Assembly (NCBI GenBank): GCA_903824575.1
Contig: CAIJXJ010000087.1
Coordinates: 27,615-91,614 of the forward strand
Direction of reading: 5' to 3'
DNA from: an uncultured Methylobacillus sp.
Lineage (GTDB): Bacteria; Pseudomonadota; Gammaproteobacteria; Burkholderiales; Methylophilaceae
Length of the DNA stretch: 64,000 nt
The notes beneath the pieces are model-generated. The model ran no database searches. It worked only from the letters and a program-made list of their open reading frames with translations, and had not been told where the DNA came from. Positions 26,904-36,250 of this stretch are shown in pieces (the first letter of the stretch is position 1; each line of letters begins with the position of its first letter). Position numbers and translations under genes: made by a program.

Positions 26904-27212
26904 TCAACAAAAAACATCACGCATCAGCGCGATCAATTTGAACGTGCGGGGATCGCTCACGCGATAAAACACTCGATTGGCCTTCCTACGGGTGCGCAGC
27001 ACGTCCTTGTCGCGCAGGATGGCGAGATGCTGGGAAATATTGCTCTGCGAGGTACCGACCCGCAACACGATATCCTGCACACTTACTTCCTGATCACCCA
27101 GTACGCACAGTATTTTGAGGCGAAGCGGATGCGACATGGCCTTCAACGCGAGGGATGCCTGAGCAATGTGTTCGTCGTGCTCAATAATCTCAGTCTGGCT
27201 CGATTTTTGCAT
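26904..27212 (-). CDS. ArsR-family repressor with a BigR/SqrR-like cysteine pair
   Basis: A 102-residue winged-helix regulator (start at 27210-27212; longer frames extend into the promoter region and have no similarity). The DNA-recognition helix is in VGTSQSNISQHLAILRDKDVL and the wing in RRKANRVFYRV. There is no arsenic-type CxC motif. The only cysteines are C36 (KILCVLGD) and C102, the last residue. Their separation of 66 residues equals that of the persulfide-sensing cysteines in BigR and SqrR as I recall them. It precedes rhodanese-grxC on the same strand, which fits sensing of reactive sulfur; that is inference. Confidence 0.82.
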   Translation of the reverse strand: MQKSSQTEIIEHDEHIAQASLALKAMSHPLRLKILCVLGDQEVSVQDIVLRVGTSQSNISQHLAILRDKDVLRTRRKANRVFYRVSDPRTFKLIALMRDVFC

Positions 27213-27352
27213 TAGTTTTGATGTCGCTACCGAAAAAACGCGCCAATTCTGGCCCTGCAGCATGAATGGAATGGAAGCCAAGTATAATGCAAAACCCATT
27301 GAAACATAATAGAATGGCCGCCGCAAAACGCGATTCAAGAGGTCAGGAAATT

Positions 27353-28918
27353 TTGACGCAAAAGAAAATTACCCCTAGTCTGCTGCTGATCCTTGATGGT
27401 TTCGGCTACAGTCCGGAGCGCGCTGACAACGCTGTCGCCATGGCCAACAAACCCCATTGGGATCAACTCCGGGACAGCAACCCACACACACTGATTCAGG
27501 CCTCCGAGCATTTTGTCGGACTGCCGGATGGCCAGATGGGCAATTCTGAAGTCGGCCATCTCAATATCGGCGCCGGTCGCGTGGTGTATCAGGAATTCGA
27601 ACGCATCAACTTGGCCATTGCGGACGGCGATTTCTTCGTCAATCCGGCCCTGACGACAGCGATACAGACAGCTCTGCACAACAACAGTGCACTGCACATC
27701 TTCGGCCTGCTCTCCAATGGCGGCGTGCACAGCCATGAACATCACATTCACGCCATGGTAGAAATGGCGGCACGAGCCGGCCTGCAAAAAATCTACGTGC
27801 ACGCATTTCTCGATGGCCGCGACACGCCTCCCAAGAGTGCGGAAACTTTCATCCGACGCCTGGATGAGACCCTGCAACACGCGGGCGCCGGCCGAATTGC
27901 TTCCATTATCGGTCGTTTTTATGCCATGGACAGGGACAATCGCTGGCCGCGCGTGGAGGCGGCCTATAACCTGATCGCCTGTGGCGACGCCGAATTCCGT
28001 GCCGCCTCCGCCATGCAAGCGCTCGATGCCGCCTATGCGCGCGGTGAAACAGATGAATTCGTCAAGGCTACCGTGATCGGCCGGCCTACCCCGATCGAAG
28101 ATAATGATGTCGTCGTTTACATGAATTTCCGTTCTGATCGCGCCCGTGAACTGACGCGCGCCTTCCTCGACCAGGATTTTGACGGCTTCCCGCGCAAACA
28201 CCTGCCAAAACTGGGCGGCTTCTACACCCTCACCATGTACAACAAGAACGACCTGTCAGCACAGGCCGCGTTCCCACCCACGACCATCAAGAACAGCTTG
28301 GGCGAATACGTCGCATCCCTCGGGCTCAAGCAATTGCGCATCGCGGAAACCGAGAAATATCCGCATGTCACCTTCTTCTTCAACGGCGGTGACGAAAATG
28401 TATTCGCGGGCGAAGATCGCATTCTGGTGCCCTCTCCCCAAGTTGCCACTTACGACTTGCAGCCCGAGATGAGTGCACCTGAAGTCACCGAACGACTGGT
28501 TGAGGCCATTCTTAGCCGCAAATATGACCTCATCATCTGCAACTATGCCAATGCTGACATGGTGGGCCACACCGGCAGCCTGACAGCCGCAATCCTCGCC
28601 GTCGAAGCCGTCGACAAAAGTATTGGCCGGGTGGTTGAGGCGATGCGCCAAATCGGTGGCGAAGTTATCATCACAGCCGATCATGGCAATGCGGAATGCA
28701 TGGTGGACCATATCCATCACCAGCCGCACACCCAGCACACCACCAATCCAGTGCCGCTGATCTACGTCGGACGCCAGGCACAGCTGGCAACAAATGGCGC
28801 ACTGTCGGATATTGCCCCCACCCTGCTCGCCATGATGGGCGTACCGCAACCGGCGGAGATGCAGGGCAAGTCCTTGCTGAGTTTCAAGGAAAGCCCCGTC
28901 ACGGATCATGCCCTCTGA
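27353..28918 (+). CDS. gpmI: 2,3-bisphosphoglycerate-independent phosphoglycerate mutase
   Basis: Interconverts 3- and 2-phosphoglycerate in glycolysis using two manganese ions. The TTG at 27353, preceded by AGGA, gives a 521-residue enzyme that begins as the family does (TQKKITPSLLLILDGFGYS); upstream ATGs add residues unrelated to the family. The catalytic serine is in QMGNSEVGHLNIGAGR (S65), with HDGRDTP-like FLDGRDTPPKSA, GRFYAMDRDNRW and ITADHGNAE metal sites. It is divergent from the ArsR gene; a TATAAT at 27283-27288 may be its -10 box. Confidence 0.94.
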   Translation: MTQKKITPSLLLILDGFGYSPERADNAVAMANKPHWDQLRDSNPHTLIQASEHFVGLPDGQMGNSEVGHLNIGAGRVVYQEFERINLAIADGDFFVNPALTTAIQTALHNNSALHIFGLLSNGGVHSHEHHIHAMVEMAARAGLQKIYVHAFLDGRDTPPKSAETFIRRLDETLQHAGAGRIASIIGRFYAMDRDNRWPRVEAAYNLIACGDAEFRAASAMQALDAAYARGETDEFVKATVIGRPTPIEDNDVVVYMNFRSDRARELTRAFLDQDFDGFPRKHLPKLGGFYTLTMYNKNDLSAQAAFPPTTIKNSLGEYVASLGLKQLRIAETEKYPHVTFFFNGGDENVFAGEDRILVPSPQVATYDLQPEMSAPEVTERLVEAILSRKYDLIICNYANADMVGHTGSLTAAILAVEAVDKSIGRVVEAMRQIGGEVIITADHGNAECMVDHIHHQPHTQHTTNPVPLIYVGRQAQLATNGALSDIAPTLLAMMGVPQPAEMQGKSLLSFKESPVTDHAL

Positions 28919-30134
28919 CAGTTTACGCTGGCGTCCGCCGTCACTCGCGTGCTGCGCGCTGGCGCTGACGCTCTGCTGCTTGCCCGCCGCTGCACAGGCG
29001 CCTAAGTCCGAGACCTCCAAGGAGGCTCTGGATCAACTGCAAAGCCGCATTGAAGCGCTGAAGAAGGAACTCGACAGCACGCAGGAAGCCCATTCCGAGG
29101 CGGCCGATGCGCTCAGGAAGAGTGAACTATCCATCAGCGCATCCAACCGCAGGCTGTTTGAGCTGCGCCAGCAGCAGCAAGCCAATCGCAGCGCTTTGCA
29201 ATCATTGCAGCAGGAAAAATCCAGCCTGGGCCAAACCATTGGCCAGCAACAGCAGTTGCTCGGACGGCAACTGTACCAGCAATACCTGAACGGCCAGCCC
29301 GGTTACCTGCAGGTCGTCCTGACGCAACACGACCCGAGCGCCGTCGCGCGCGAATTGCAGTATTTCAGCTACGTGGCGCGTGCCCGCGCCGAGCTGATCC
29401 GCAGCCTGAAAAAAAATCTCGGCCATGTCGCAGCGCTGAACGAACAGGCCAGCGGCGCACTGAAACAGATCGAAGATCTCAAGGCCGAGCAGGAAAACCA
29501 ACGCCGGCAGCTTGAAAACGAAAAATTGTCGCGCAAGACCCTGCTGACCCGACTGGCCTCGCAGATCAAGACGCAACGAGGTGAAATCTCCAAACTGCTG
29601 CGTGATGAAAAAAGACTGTCCGATCTGGTGGAGCGGCTGGCGCGCATCATCCCGACACAGCCAAAACCACATAAAGAACGCCAGGAAAATGGACGCAATA
29701 ACGAGGACATCCCGACCCCGGCCTACTCGGGTAGCGATTTTGCTGCGCTCAAGGGTCGACTGCATCTGCCGGTGCGCGGCAATGTCACCAACCATTTCGG
29801 TGCCCTGCGACCGGACAGTGGCGTATCCTGGAAAGGCCTGTTCATCAAGGCAACCGAAGGCGATGAAATCCGCTCCATCGCTGACGGGCGCGTAGTATTT
29901 GCCGACTGGCTACGCGGCTTTGGCAATCTCTTGATCATCGACCACGGCAACGGCTTCATGAGCCTGTATGGCAACAATCAGGCCTTGCTGCGCAAGGTGG
30001 GCGACAACATCACTGCCGGCGACAGCGTTGCCACCGTCGGTAACAGCGGCGGTAACGAGGCATCAGGTCTTTATTTTGAACTGCGCCATCAAAGCCAGCC
30101 GTTCGACCCGCTGTCCTGGTGTGCGATGAAATAG
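28908..30134 (+). CDS. EnvC-like murein hydrolase activator, LytM/M23 domain
   Basis: A 408-residue envelope protein: signal peptide (about 1-30), a long coiled coil (about 35-250, rich in Q, E, R and L heptads), and a C-terminal LytM domain (about 280-405) starting LPVRGNVTNHFG. In active M23 endopeptidases the zinc ligands include an HxxxD and an HxH; here those places read SWKGLFIKA and YFELRH, so the site looks degenerate. That is the EnvC type, which activates cell-division amidases rather than cutting itself. It overlaps the gpmI end by 11 nt. Confidence 0.88.
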   Translation: MPSDSLRWRPPSLACCALALTLCCLPAAAQAPKSETSKEALDQLQSRIEALKKELDSTQEAHSEAADALRKSELSISASNRRLFELRQQQQANRSALQSLQQEKSSLGQTIGQQQQLLGRQLYQQYLNGQPGYLQVVLTQHDPSAVARELQYFSYVARARAELIRSLKKNLGHVAALNEQASGALKQIEDLKAEQENQRRQLENEKLSRKTLLTRLASQIKTQRGEISKLLRDEKRLSDLVERLARIIPTQPKPHKERQENGRNNEDIPTPAYSGSDFAALKGRLHLPVRGNVTNHFGALRPDSGVSWKGLFIKATEGDEIRSIADGRVVFADWLRGFGNLLIIDHGNGFMSLYGNNQALLRKVGDNITAGDSVATVGNSGGNEASGLYFELRHQSQPFDPLSWCAMK

Positions 30135-30142
30135 CGCGGCTT

Positions 30143-30151
30143 TGCTATACT
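30143..30151 (+). promoter_or_regulatory. extended -10 promoter before hldD
   Basis: TGCTATACT is a TGn extended -10 element with TATACT at 30146-30151. No good -35 is seen, as often for extended -10 promoters. Transcription would begin about 25 nt before the hldD ATG and serve the heptose and LPS core genes. Confidence 0.45.
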
Positions 30152-30182
30152 GGCGTCTTAATTCTTAACGCATTCCACAAAC

Positions 30183-31151
30183 ATGATCGTCATTACTGGT
30201 GGCGCCGGCATGATCGGCAGCATGATCGCCTGGCAGTTGAACGGGCAAGGCCGGGACGATCTTGTCATCGTTGATCGCCAGACGCATGCGGACCAGTGGC
30301 AAAACCTTTGCCACCGCCGCTATTGCGACTATCTGGACAAGGACGAACTGCCGGCCTGGCTGGAGCGCGGGCACAAGCTTGACGCCATCATTCACATGGG
30401 CGCCATCAGCGCCACCACCGAACGCGACTGGAACCGGCTACTGGCCGACAACATCCGCTACAGCCAGCTTCTGTGGTCTTGGTGCGCCAAGCATCAGGTC
30501 CCTTTCCTCTACGCGAGCTCTGCCGCCACTTATGGCGCGGGCGAATATGGTTATGACGATGCAAGCATGGCAAATTTGCGTCCGCTCAACGCCTACGGCT
30601 ACTCCAAGCATTTCTTCGATCAGTGGGCACAACGCGAGGCCGCTGGCGGCCATGCACCGCCGGTTTGGGGCGGCTTCAAGTTCTTCAATGTGTATGGCCC
30701 CAACGAATACCACAAGGAGCGCATGGCCAGCATGGCGTTCCACAGCTTCAAGCAACTCCGCGACACAGGGACGGTCCGGCTGTTCAAGAGCGACCAGCCG
30801 GGCATCGCGGACGGCATGCAGCAGCGCGACTTCGTCTACGTCAAAGACGCGGCTGCCGTAGTCTTCTGGTTCCTGCAGGGCCAAGGCAGCAACGGCATCT
30901 ACAACATTGGCACCGGCCAGGCGCGCAGTTTCAAGGACCTGGCGACCGCAGTCATGTCCGCCGCCGACCACAGCCCGCAAATCACTTGGATAGACATGCC
31001 GGATGACCTCAAGGGTCGCTATCAGAACTTCACGCAGGCCGGCATGAGCCGCTTGCGCACGGCCGGCTGTACCCACGCATTTCATAGCCTGGAGCACGGC
31101 GTGCGTGATTATGTGCAGAACTATCTGCTGCAGCCCGACCCCTACTGCTAG
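30183..31151 (+). CDS. hldD: ADP-L-glycero-D-manno-heptose 6-epimerase
   Basis: Last enzyme of ADP-heptose synthesis for the LPS inner core; an extended short-chain dehydrogenase that uses bound NADP. The 322-residue protein has IVITGGAGMIGSMIA at the start, HMGAISATTERDW, YASSAATYG and the catalytic YGYSK (Y138, K142), then FFNVYGPNEYHKERMAS, which is diagnostic for HldD. It is first in the LPS cluster, followed by gmhA 13 nt downstream. Confidence 0.97.
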   Translation: MIVITGGAGMIGSMIAWQLNGQGRDDLVIVDRQTHADQWQNLCHRRYCDYLDKDELPAWLERGHKLDAIIHMGAISATTERDWNRLLADNIRYSQLLWSWCAKHQVPFLYASSAATYGAGEYGYDDASMANLRPLNAYGYSKHFFDQWAQREAAGGHAPPVWGGFKFFNVYGPNEYHKERMASMAFHSFKQLRDTGTVRLFKSDQPGIADGMQQRDFVYVKDAAAVVFWFLQGQGSNGIYNIGTGQARSFKDLATAVMSAADHSPQITWIDMPDDLKGRYQNFTQAGMSRLRTAGCTHAFHSLEHGVRDYVQNYLLQPDPYC

Positions 31152-31164
31152 AAGAGGACCCTTC

Positions 31165-31722
31165 ATGTCTGTCGACCTTATTCAGAACGCCTTGACTGCA
31201 CACCTTGCCACCATCGCCCAGTTGCAAACAATGGAATCACAAATTGCAGAGGCTGGCACCCGCTTGCGCCATTGCCTGCAACATGGCGGCAAGATCCTGT
31301 TGATGGGCAACGGTGGCAGCGCCGCCGACTGCCAGCATATCGCCGCCGAAATTGTCGGCCGCTACAAGAAGGATCGCCGTGGCCTGCCTGCCATCGCGCT
31401 GACCACTGACAGTTCCATCCTCACCTCGATCGGCAACGATTTCGGCTTCGACCAAATCTTCTCGCGTCAGGTGGAGGCGCTGTGCAATCCCCAGGATGTA
31501 GTCATCGGCATCTCCACCTCCGGCAACAGCGCCAACGTGATTGCCGGCATCAAACTGGCGCGCGAAGTGGGCGCATATACCGTGGCCATGACGGGCGCGG
31601 CTGGCGGCAAGCTGGCAGAACTGTGCGACCTGACACTGGCCATGCCGTCCAATGACACGCCGCGCATTCAGGAAGCCCACATTCTGGTCGGCCACATCCT
31701 GTGTGACCTGATCGAAAGCTGA
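31165..31722 (+). CDS. gmhA: sedoheptulose-7-phosphate isomerase
   Basis: First enzyme of the heptose pathway, converting sedoheptulose 7-phosphate to glycero-manno-heptose 7-phosphate. The 185-residue SIS-domain protein has LLMGNGGSAADCQHIAAEIVGR, ALTTDSSILTSIGND, ISTSGNSANV and a histidine in IQEAHILVGHILCD, all typical of GmhA. The ATG at 31165 is preceded by AGAGGA; a longer frame overlaps hldD and is not supported. Confidence 0.95.
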   Translation: MSVDLIQNALTAHLATIAQLQTMESQIAEAGTRLRHCLQHGGKILLMGNGGSAADCQHIAAEIVGRYKKDRRGLPAIALTTDSSILTSIGNDFGFDQIFSRQVEALCNPQDVVIGISTSGNSANVIAGIKLAREVGAYTVAMTGAAGGKLAELCDLTLAMPSNDTPRIQEAHILVGHILCDLIES

Positions 31723-31725
31723 AAC

Positions 31726-33189
31726 GTGGACGCCCTTCACCACGGCTTTGCCAAGGACGCCTGGGCACTGGTCATCGGCGATCTGATGCTGGACCGCTAC
31801 CTGTGGGGCAAAGTGGAACGCATCTCGCCGGAAGCGCCCGTGCCGGTGGTACTGGTGGAACGCGAATCCAGCCGCCCCGGTGGGGCCGCCAATGTTGCCG
31901 CCAACCTGGCCGGACTGGGACTGCCCTGCCGCCTGCTGGGCTGCATCGGTCACGACAGTGCGGGCCGGGAATTGACCCAGGCACTCCTTGGCACCGGCAT
32001 CATGACCGATGTGCTGGTCACCACCCCCGAGCGCCCCACCATCACCAAGACCCGTATCGTCGGCGGCCACCAGCAGATGTTGCGACTGGATCACGAGTCT
32101 CAGGCCAGTTTTACACCTGAGGAATTGCAGCCGCTATTAGCTGCGGTGGAACTCGCCATGGCAAAACAACCGGCCATCGTCGTGCTATCCGATTACGCCA
32201 AGGGCGTGCTGCAACCCGAGCTCTGTCAGCGTGTCATCCAACTGTCAAAAAAAGCCGGCGTCCCGGTGCTGGTCGACCCCAAAGGTCGCGATTACACCAA
32301 ATATCGTGGCGCCACGGCGTTGACTCCCAATCGCCGTGAGACCGCCGAGGCCTGTAATGAACCCGGCAGCATCGATGCCCTGCTCGACGCCGCCGACCGC
32401 CTGCGCCAGGAATTGCAGCTCGACTTCATCGCCGTCACGCGCAGCGAGGAGGGCATTTCGCTGCTGGAGGCCCATCACCGCGCGCACATTCCAGCCATGG
32501 CCAAACAGGTGTTCGATGTTTCCGGCGCTGGCGACACCGTCATTGCCACGCTGGCCGCCGGCATGGTGGCCGGGCTCTCCCACCGCGACGCTCTGCATCT
32601 GGCTAATATCGCGGCCGGCATCGTGGTAGGCCAGGTCGGCACCGTCCCCATCTCCAGGGAAGAATTGCTGGCTGGATTGCTGACCGAAGAAGTTCAGGAG
32701 CAAGCTGACAAGGTATGCGAGCTGTCCCGTCTGCAGATCCGGCTCGCCACCTGGCGGGCGGCTGGAAACCGCATCGTGTTCACCAACGGTTGCTTCGATC
32801 TGCTGCACGCGGGCCATGTCACCTATCTGGAGCAGGCGAAGAAACTTGGCGACCGGCTGGTGCTCGGCCTCAATACCGATCGCTCGGTAAGAGCTCTAAA
32901 AGGCCTGTCCCGACCTGTGATCCACGAAGCCGACCGCGCGCGCGTGCTTGCGGCGCTGGAAGCGGTCGATGCCGTGATTCTGTTCGATGAAGAGACACCG
33001 CTCACCCTCATCAATGCTATCCGTCCGGACGTCCTGGTCAAGGGCAGCGACTACTCGGAAGACCAGGTCGCAGGCGGCTCGGAAGTCAAGTCCTGGGGCG
33101 GCCGCATTGCTTTAGTGGACGTGGTTCCAGGGCGCAGCAGCAGCGGTATCATTGTCAGGCTGACGAGCAGTACCAAGCCGCCGGCATGA
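31726..33189 (+). CDS. hldE: bifunctional heptose kinase/adenylyltransferase
   Basis: Carries out two steps of ADP-heptose synthesis in one 487-residue chain. Residues about 1-320 form a PfkB-type heptose-7-phosphate kinase with GDLMLDRYLWG, RPGGAANVAANLAGLG and the catalytic DVSGAGDTVIA. Residues about 345-487 form the heptose-1-phosphate adenylyltransferase with FTNGCFDLLHAGHVTYLE (HxGH). The start codon is GTG, 3 nt after the gmhA stop, and the gene overlaps waaF by 4 nt. Confidence 0.96.
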   Translation: MDALHHGFAKDAWALVIGDLMLDRYLWGKVERISPEAPVPVVLVERESSRPGGAANVAANLAGLGLPCRLLGCIGHDSAGRELTQALLGTGIMTDVLVTTPERPTITKTRIVGGHQQMLRLDHESQASFTPEELQPLLAAVELAMAKQPAIVVLSDYAKGVLQPELCQRVIQLSKKAGVPVLVDPKGRDYTKYRGATALTPNRRETAEACNEPGSIDALLDAADRLRQELQLDFIAVTRSEEGISLLEAHHRAHIPAMAKQVFDVSGAGDTVIATLAAGMVAGLSHRDALHLANIAAGIVVGQVGTVPISREELLAGLLTEEVQEQADKVCELSRLQIRLATWRAAGNRIVFTNGCFDLLHAGHVTYLEQAKKLGDRLVLGLNTDRSVRALKGLSRPVIHEADRARVLAALEAVDAVILFDEETPLTLINAIRPDVLVKGSDYSEDQVAGGSEVKSWGGRIALVDVVPGRSSSGIIVRLTSSTKPPA

Positions 33190-34217
33190 GCGCGGCGCCC
33201 GCACGCTGCCTGATTGTCGGCCCGTCCTGGATCGGCGACATGATCATGGCGCAAAGCCTTTATCAGCGCTTGTCCAGCCTGTATCCCGGCGTCCTTATCG
33301 ACGTGCTGGCGCCGGCCTGGTCACAAGGCATCCTGGCGCGCATGCCGGAAGTGCAGCGGACCATCCCCTCTCCCTTTTTACATGGCCAGTTCGACTGGGC
33401 CGGTCGCCGCAGTCTGGCGCGTGAACTGCAATCAACGTCGTATGACTTGGCCATCGTCCTGCCTAATTCTTGGAAATCGGCACTGGTACCATTCCTCGCC
33501 CGCATCCCGGTGCGTCGCGGCTATGTCGGGGAGTTCCGTTATGGCCTGTTAAATCAGACACGACCTCTCGACGCACTGGAGATGCCGCGATTGGCGGACC
33601 GCTATTGCGCGCTGGCGTCAGCCGATAATCCTGCCGGCGCAATACCCTGCCCACCGCCCCGCTTGACCATCGATAGCGATGCACGACAGGCCACGCTGCA
33701 GCGCCTGAATCTGGTTATTGACCGCCCAATACTGGCGCTGTGTCCGGGAGCGGAATTTGGCACGGCCAAACGCTGGCCGGAACAATATTACGCGAGCATC
33801 GCCAATGCCAAACTGGATCAAGGCTGGCAGGTGTGGCTACTGGGTTCCGTCCGTGATCAGCCGACCACCGGCAGCATCAGGCAACTGACCCGAAACCGCG
33901 CCATCGACCTGGCTGGACAGACGCAACTGGTCGAGACGGTGGACCTGCTCTCCTCTGCCTCCACGGTGGTCAGCAACGATTCTGGCCTGATGCACGTCGC
34001 AGCGGCGGTTGACGTACCGCTGTTGGCCATCTATGGATCGTCCGATCCCGGCTATACGCCGCCGCTATCCAGCCGAGCCCGGATCTTGAGCCTGAATCTA
34101 ACCTGCAGCCCGTGCTTCAAACGGCAATGCCCGCTCGGACATCTGGACTGCCTCAACAAACTGGAGCCACAGCAGGTGCTGATGGCTTTAAACGAAATGG
34201 ACAGCAAACACGCATGA
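33186..34217 (+). CDS. waaF: ADP-heptose:LPS heptosyltransferase II
   Basis: GT9 enzyme that adds the second inner-core heptose. The 343-residue protein has the WaaF start LIVGPSWIGDMIMAQSLY, LPNSWKSALVPFLARIPVRRGY, a CPGAEFGTAKRWP ADP-heptose site, and VSNDSGLMHVAAAVDVPLLAIYGSSDP. The four-cysteine stretch SPCFKRQCPLGHLDC near the end is usual. It follows the heptose synthesis genes with coupled overlaps. Confidence 0.95.
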   Translation: MSAAPARCLIVGPSWIGDMIMAQSLYQRLSSLYPGVLIDVLAPAWSQGILARMPEVQRTIPSPFLHGQFDWAGRRSLARELQSTSYDLAIVLPNSWKSALVPFLARIPVRRGYVGEFRYGLLNQTRPLDALEMPRLADRYCALASADNPAGAIPCPPPRLTIDSDARQATLQRLNLVIDRPILALCPGAEFGTAKRWPEQYYASIANAKLDQGWQVWLLGSVRDQPTTGSIRQLTRNRAIDLAGQTQLVETVDLLSSASTVVSNDSGLMHVAAAVDVPLLAIYGSSDPGYTPPLSSRARILSLNLTCSPCFKRQCPLGHLDCLNKLEPQQVLMALNEMDSKHA

Positions 34218-35077
34218 AAGTCAGCGGCTTTACCTTCATTCGCAACGGCACCCTGCTGGGATATCCCTATGTGGAGAGCATCCGGTCCGTCCTGCCACTG
34301 TGCGATGAATTCATTGTCGCCGTCGGCGCCGGGGACGATGACACGCTGGCGCGCATCCAGGCAATAGATTCCGACAAGATCATGATTGTGGAAACGCGCT
34401 GGAACGAGAACATGCAAGATCGCGGCTTCGTCTATGCCCAACAAAAGATGATCGCACACTACAACTGCTCCGGTGACTGGGCGTTCTATCTGGAGGGCGA
34501 CGAAATCCTGCACGAGGACGACCTCCCCATCATCCGCGCCAGTATGGAATTGCATTTACCCGATACCCGCATCGAGGCACTGGTATTCGATTACAAACAC
34601 TTCTTCGGCAGCCCGGAGTGGCAGGCGATAAGCCCCGGTTGGTATCGCCGCGCGCCGCGCATCATCCGCAACAGCCTGCGCTGCTGGTCACCGGATGGGC
34701 TGTTCTTCGTCGTCATGAACAAGAACAAGCACGGTCGCTATCCTCACGCAGCGCTAGCCGGTGCGCCCATCTACCACTATGGCCACGTACGCAGCATCGC
34801 GGCCATGAATGAAAGAAATCAACGCGTGGGGAAGTACTGGGGCGGCAGCGCAGAACGCTTCAAGGCCTACCAGATTGATCCGCAGGCGCTCGCGCCCTTC
34901 AATGGCAGCCATCCGGCCGTGGTCCATGACTGGCTGGCAAATGCGGCAGAAAAGAACTTTTCACCCGACCCGGCCCATCAAGCCAGCAAACGCGAACGCC
35001 GCCACCGCTGGATGATGCGGCTGGAACAACTGTTCGGCCTGGAACTGTCCAAGAAACATTACACCCTGATCAAATGA
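34214..35077 (+). CDS. family 2 glycosyltransferase, LPS core type
   Basis: A 287-residue GT2-like transferase, starting at the ATG overlapping the waaF stop. It begins VSGFTFIRNGTLLGYPYVESIRSVLP, with a DEFIVAVGAGDDDT nucleotide-sugar segment. The usual DxD metal motif appears as WAFYLEGDEILHE, so metal binding is probably through EGDE. Large aromatic patches (FDYKHFFGSPEW, GWYRRAPRI) follow. It probably adds a sugar to the LPS core; donor and acceptor are not readable. Confidence 0.82.
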   Translation: MKVSGFTFIRNGTLLGYPYVESIRSVLPLCDEFIVAVGAGDDDTLARIQAIDSDKIMIVETRWNENMQDRGFVYAQQKMIAHYNCSGDWAFYLEGDEILHEDDLPIIRASMELHLPDTRIEALVFDYKHFFGSPEWQAISPGWYRRAPRIIRNSLRCWSPDGLFFVVMNKNKHGRYPHAALAGAPIYHYGHVRSIAAMNERNQRVGKYWGGSAERFKAYQIDPQALAPFNGSHPAVVHDWLANAAEKNFSPDPAHQASKRERRHRWMMRLEQLFGLELSKKHYTLIK

Positions 35078-36069
35078 CATCCTCTCCATTTGAACCTGAC
35101 ATTCCGATGACCGCTGCTGAAGATAAGCACCACCTGCGTTTTAGCGTGGTCGTGATCCACCGCAATGGCACTGACCGCCTGCAGGATGCGGTGGATAGCA
35201 TCCTGGCGGCCATTGACCCGTTGCGGGACGAAGTCATCGTGGTCGACAACCACAGCACCGACGACTCGCTCACGCAGTTAGCAGCGCGCCATCCACAACT
35301 GCGCATCATCAGCAATCCCTGCAACATGGGCTATGCCCGCGCCTGCAACCAGGGCATCGGGGCCAGCAATAGCGAGTACATCCTGCTTTGCAACAACGAT
35401 CTGCGCCTGCCTGCCAATAGCATTGAACAATTCGCCGCAGACCTGCGCGACCATCCCGAGGCCGGCCTGATCGGCGGCCAGTTGCTGGGGGGGAATGGCG
35501 CACTGAGTCGCTCCGCCGGTCCGGCGTCTGATTTGTGGTCGGAATTAGGGCTGGCTTCCAAGCGCCGTATCGATTACCAGGGCGAACAACCGATTCAGGT
35601 CGGAGCCATCGTCGGTGCCTGCATGGCAGCACGTCGCAGCGCCATTCTTCAAGCCGGACCCCTGGACGAGGACTTTTTCTTCTATTACGAGGAAGTCGAA
35701 TGGTGCGTGCGGCTGACACGCCACGGCTGGTCCGTCATGATTGATCCGCGTGTCCGCGTCCTGCATGCCGGCGGCGCCAGCACGCGCCCCTATTTTTACG
35801 GCTCACGCGTGGAATTTTTCCGCTCCCGCCTGCTGTACTGGAAAAAAACCCTGCCCTTACCCGCCGTGTGCTTGCTCTATGCCTGGCGCCTACCGCGCCT
35901 GCTGCTGGACGTGGTGTTTTACCTGACCGCCACCCTACTCACGCTGGGACTATCGGGCAAGCTCCGGCACAAGCTCATGGATCGGGGCGTGGTTCTGGCT
36001 TGGCTGCTGGCCGGGTGCCCAAGAGACTGGGGACTGCCGGACAAATGCCCTGACAGAATACTACTGTGA
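35074..36069 (+). CDS. family 2 glycosyltransferase, rhamnosyltransferase-like
   Basis: A 331-residue GT2 enzyme. It has FSVVVIHRNGTDRLQDAVDSIL, VVDNHSTDDS, NPCNMGYARACNQGI, the metal motif in LLCNNDLRLP, then GACMAARRSAILQAGPLDEDFFFYYEEVEWCVRLTRHGW, the WbbL/rhamnosyltransferase pattern. A hydrophobic C-terminal stretch (about 265-300) suggests membrane attachment. It overlaps the previous transferase by 4 nt. Role: LPS core or O-antigen assembly. Confidence 0.86.
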   Translation: MTSSPFEPDIPMTAAEDKHHLRFSVVVIHRNGTDRLQDAVDSILAAIDPLRDEVIVVDNHSTDDSLTQLAARHPQLRIISNPCNMGYARACNQGIGASNSEYILLCNNDLRLPANSIEQFAADLRDHPEAGLIGGQLLGGNGALSRSAGPASDLWSELGLASKRRIDYQGEQPIQVGAIVGACMAARRSAILQAGPLDEDFFFYYEEVEWCVRLTRHGWSVMIDPRVRVLHAGGASTRPYFYGSRVEFFRSRLLYWKKTLPLPAVCLLYAWRLPRLLLDVVFYLTATLLTLGLSGKLRHKLMDRGVVLAWLLAGCPRDWGLPDKCPDRILL

Positions 36070-36130
36070 ATCACAAACACCGATCCCGCTGCCACTCTGA
36101 GGACAGATGCTTTGGGGATACGGACATCAT

Positions 36131-36159
36131 TTGACTGTGGCACAAGCGTCAAGGATACT
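36131..36159 (+). promoter_or_regulatory. candidate sigma70 promoter inside the LPS cluster
   Basis: TTGACT (36131-36136), a 17-nt spacer, then GATACT (36154-36159), in a 181-bp gap between the rhamnosyltransferase-like gene and the methyltransferase. It would give the second half of the LPS genes their own start. Confidence 0.5.
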
Positions 36160-36250
36160 GCGGGCCATATGGCTGATATTACTTGAACAGCAGGCACGGC
36201 CGAAAGCCGTCGCTGCCCTTCACCTTAATTTTAGATAATCGGGACATGAA

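Noticed and set aside
27335..28201. 288-codon minus-strand ORF opposite gpmI
   Set aside because: Shadow of a well-supported enzyme; its translation has no recognisable domain.
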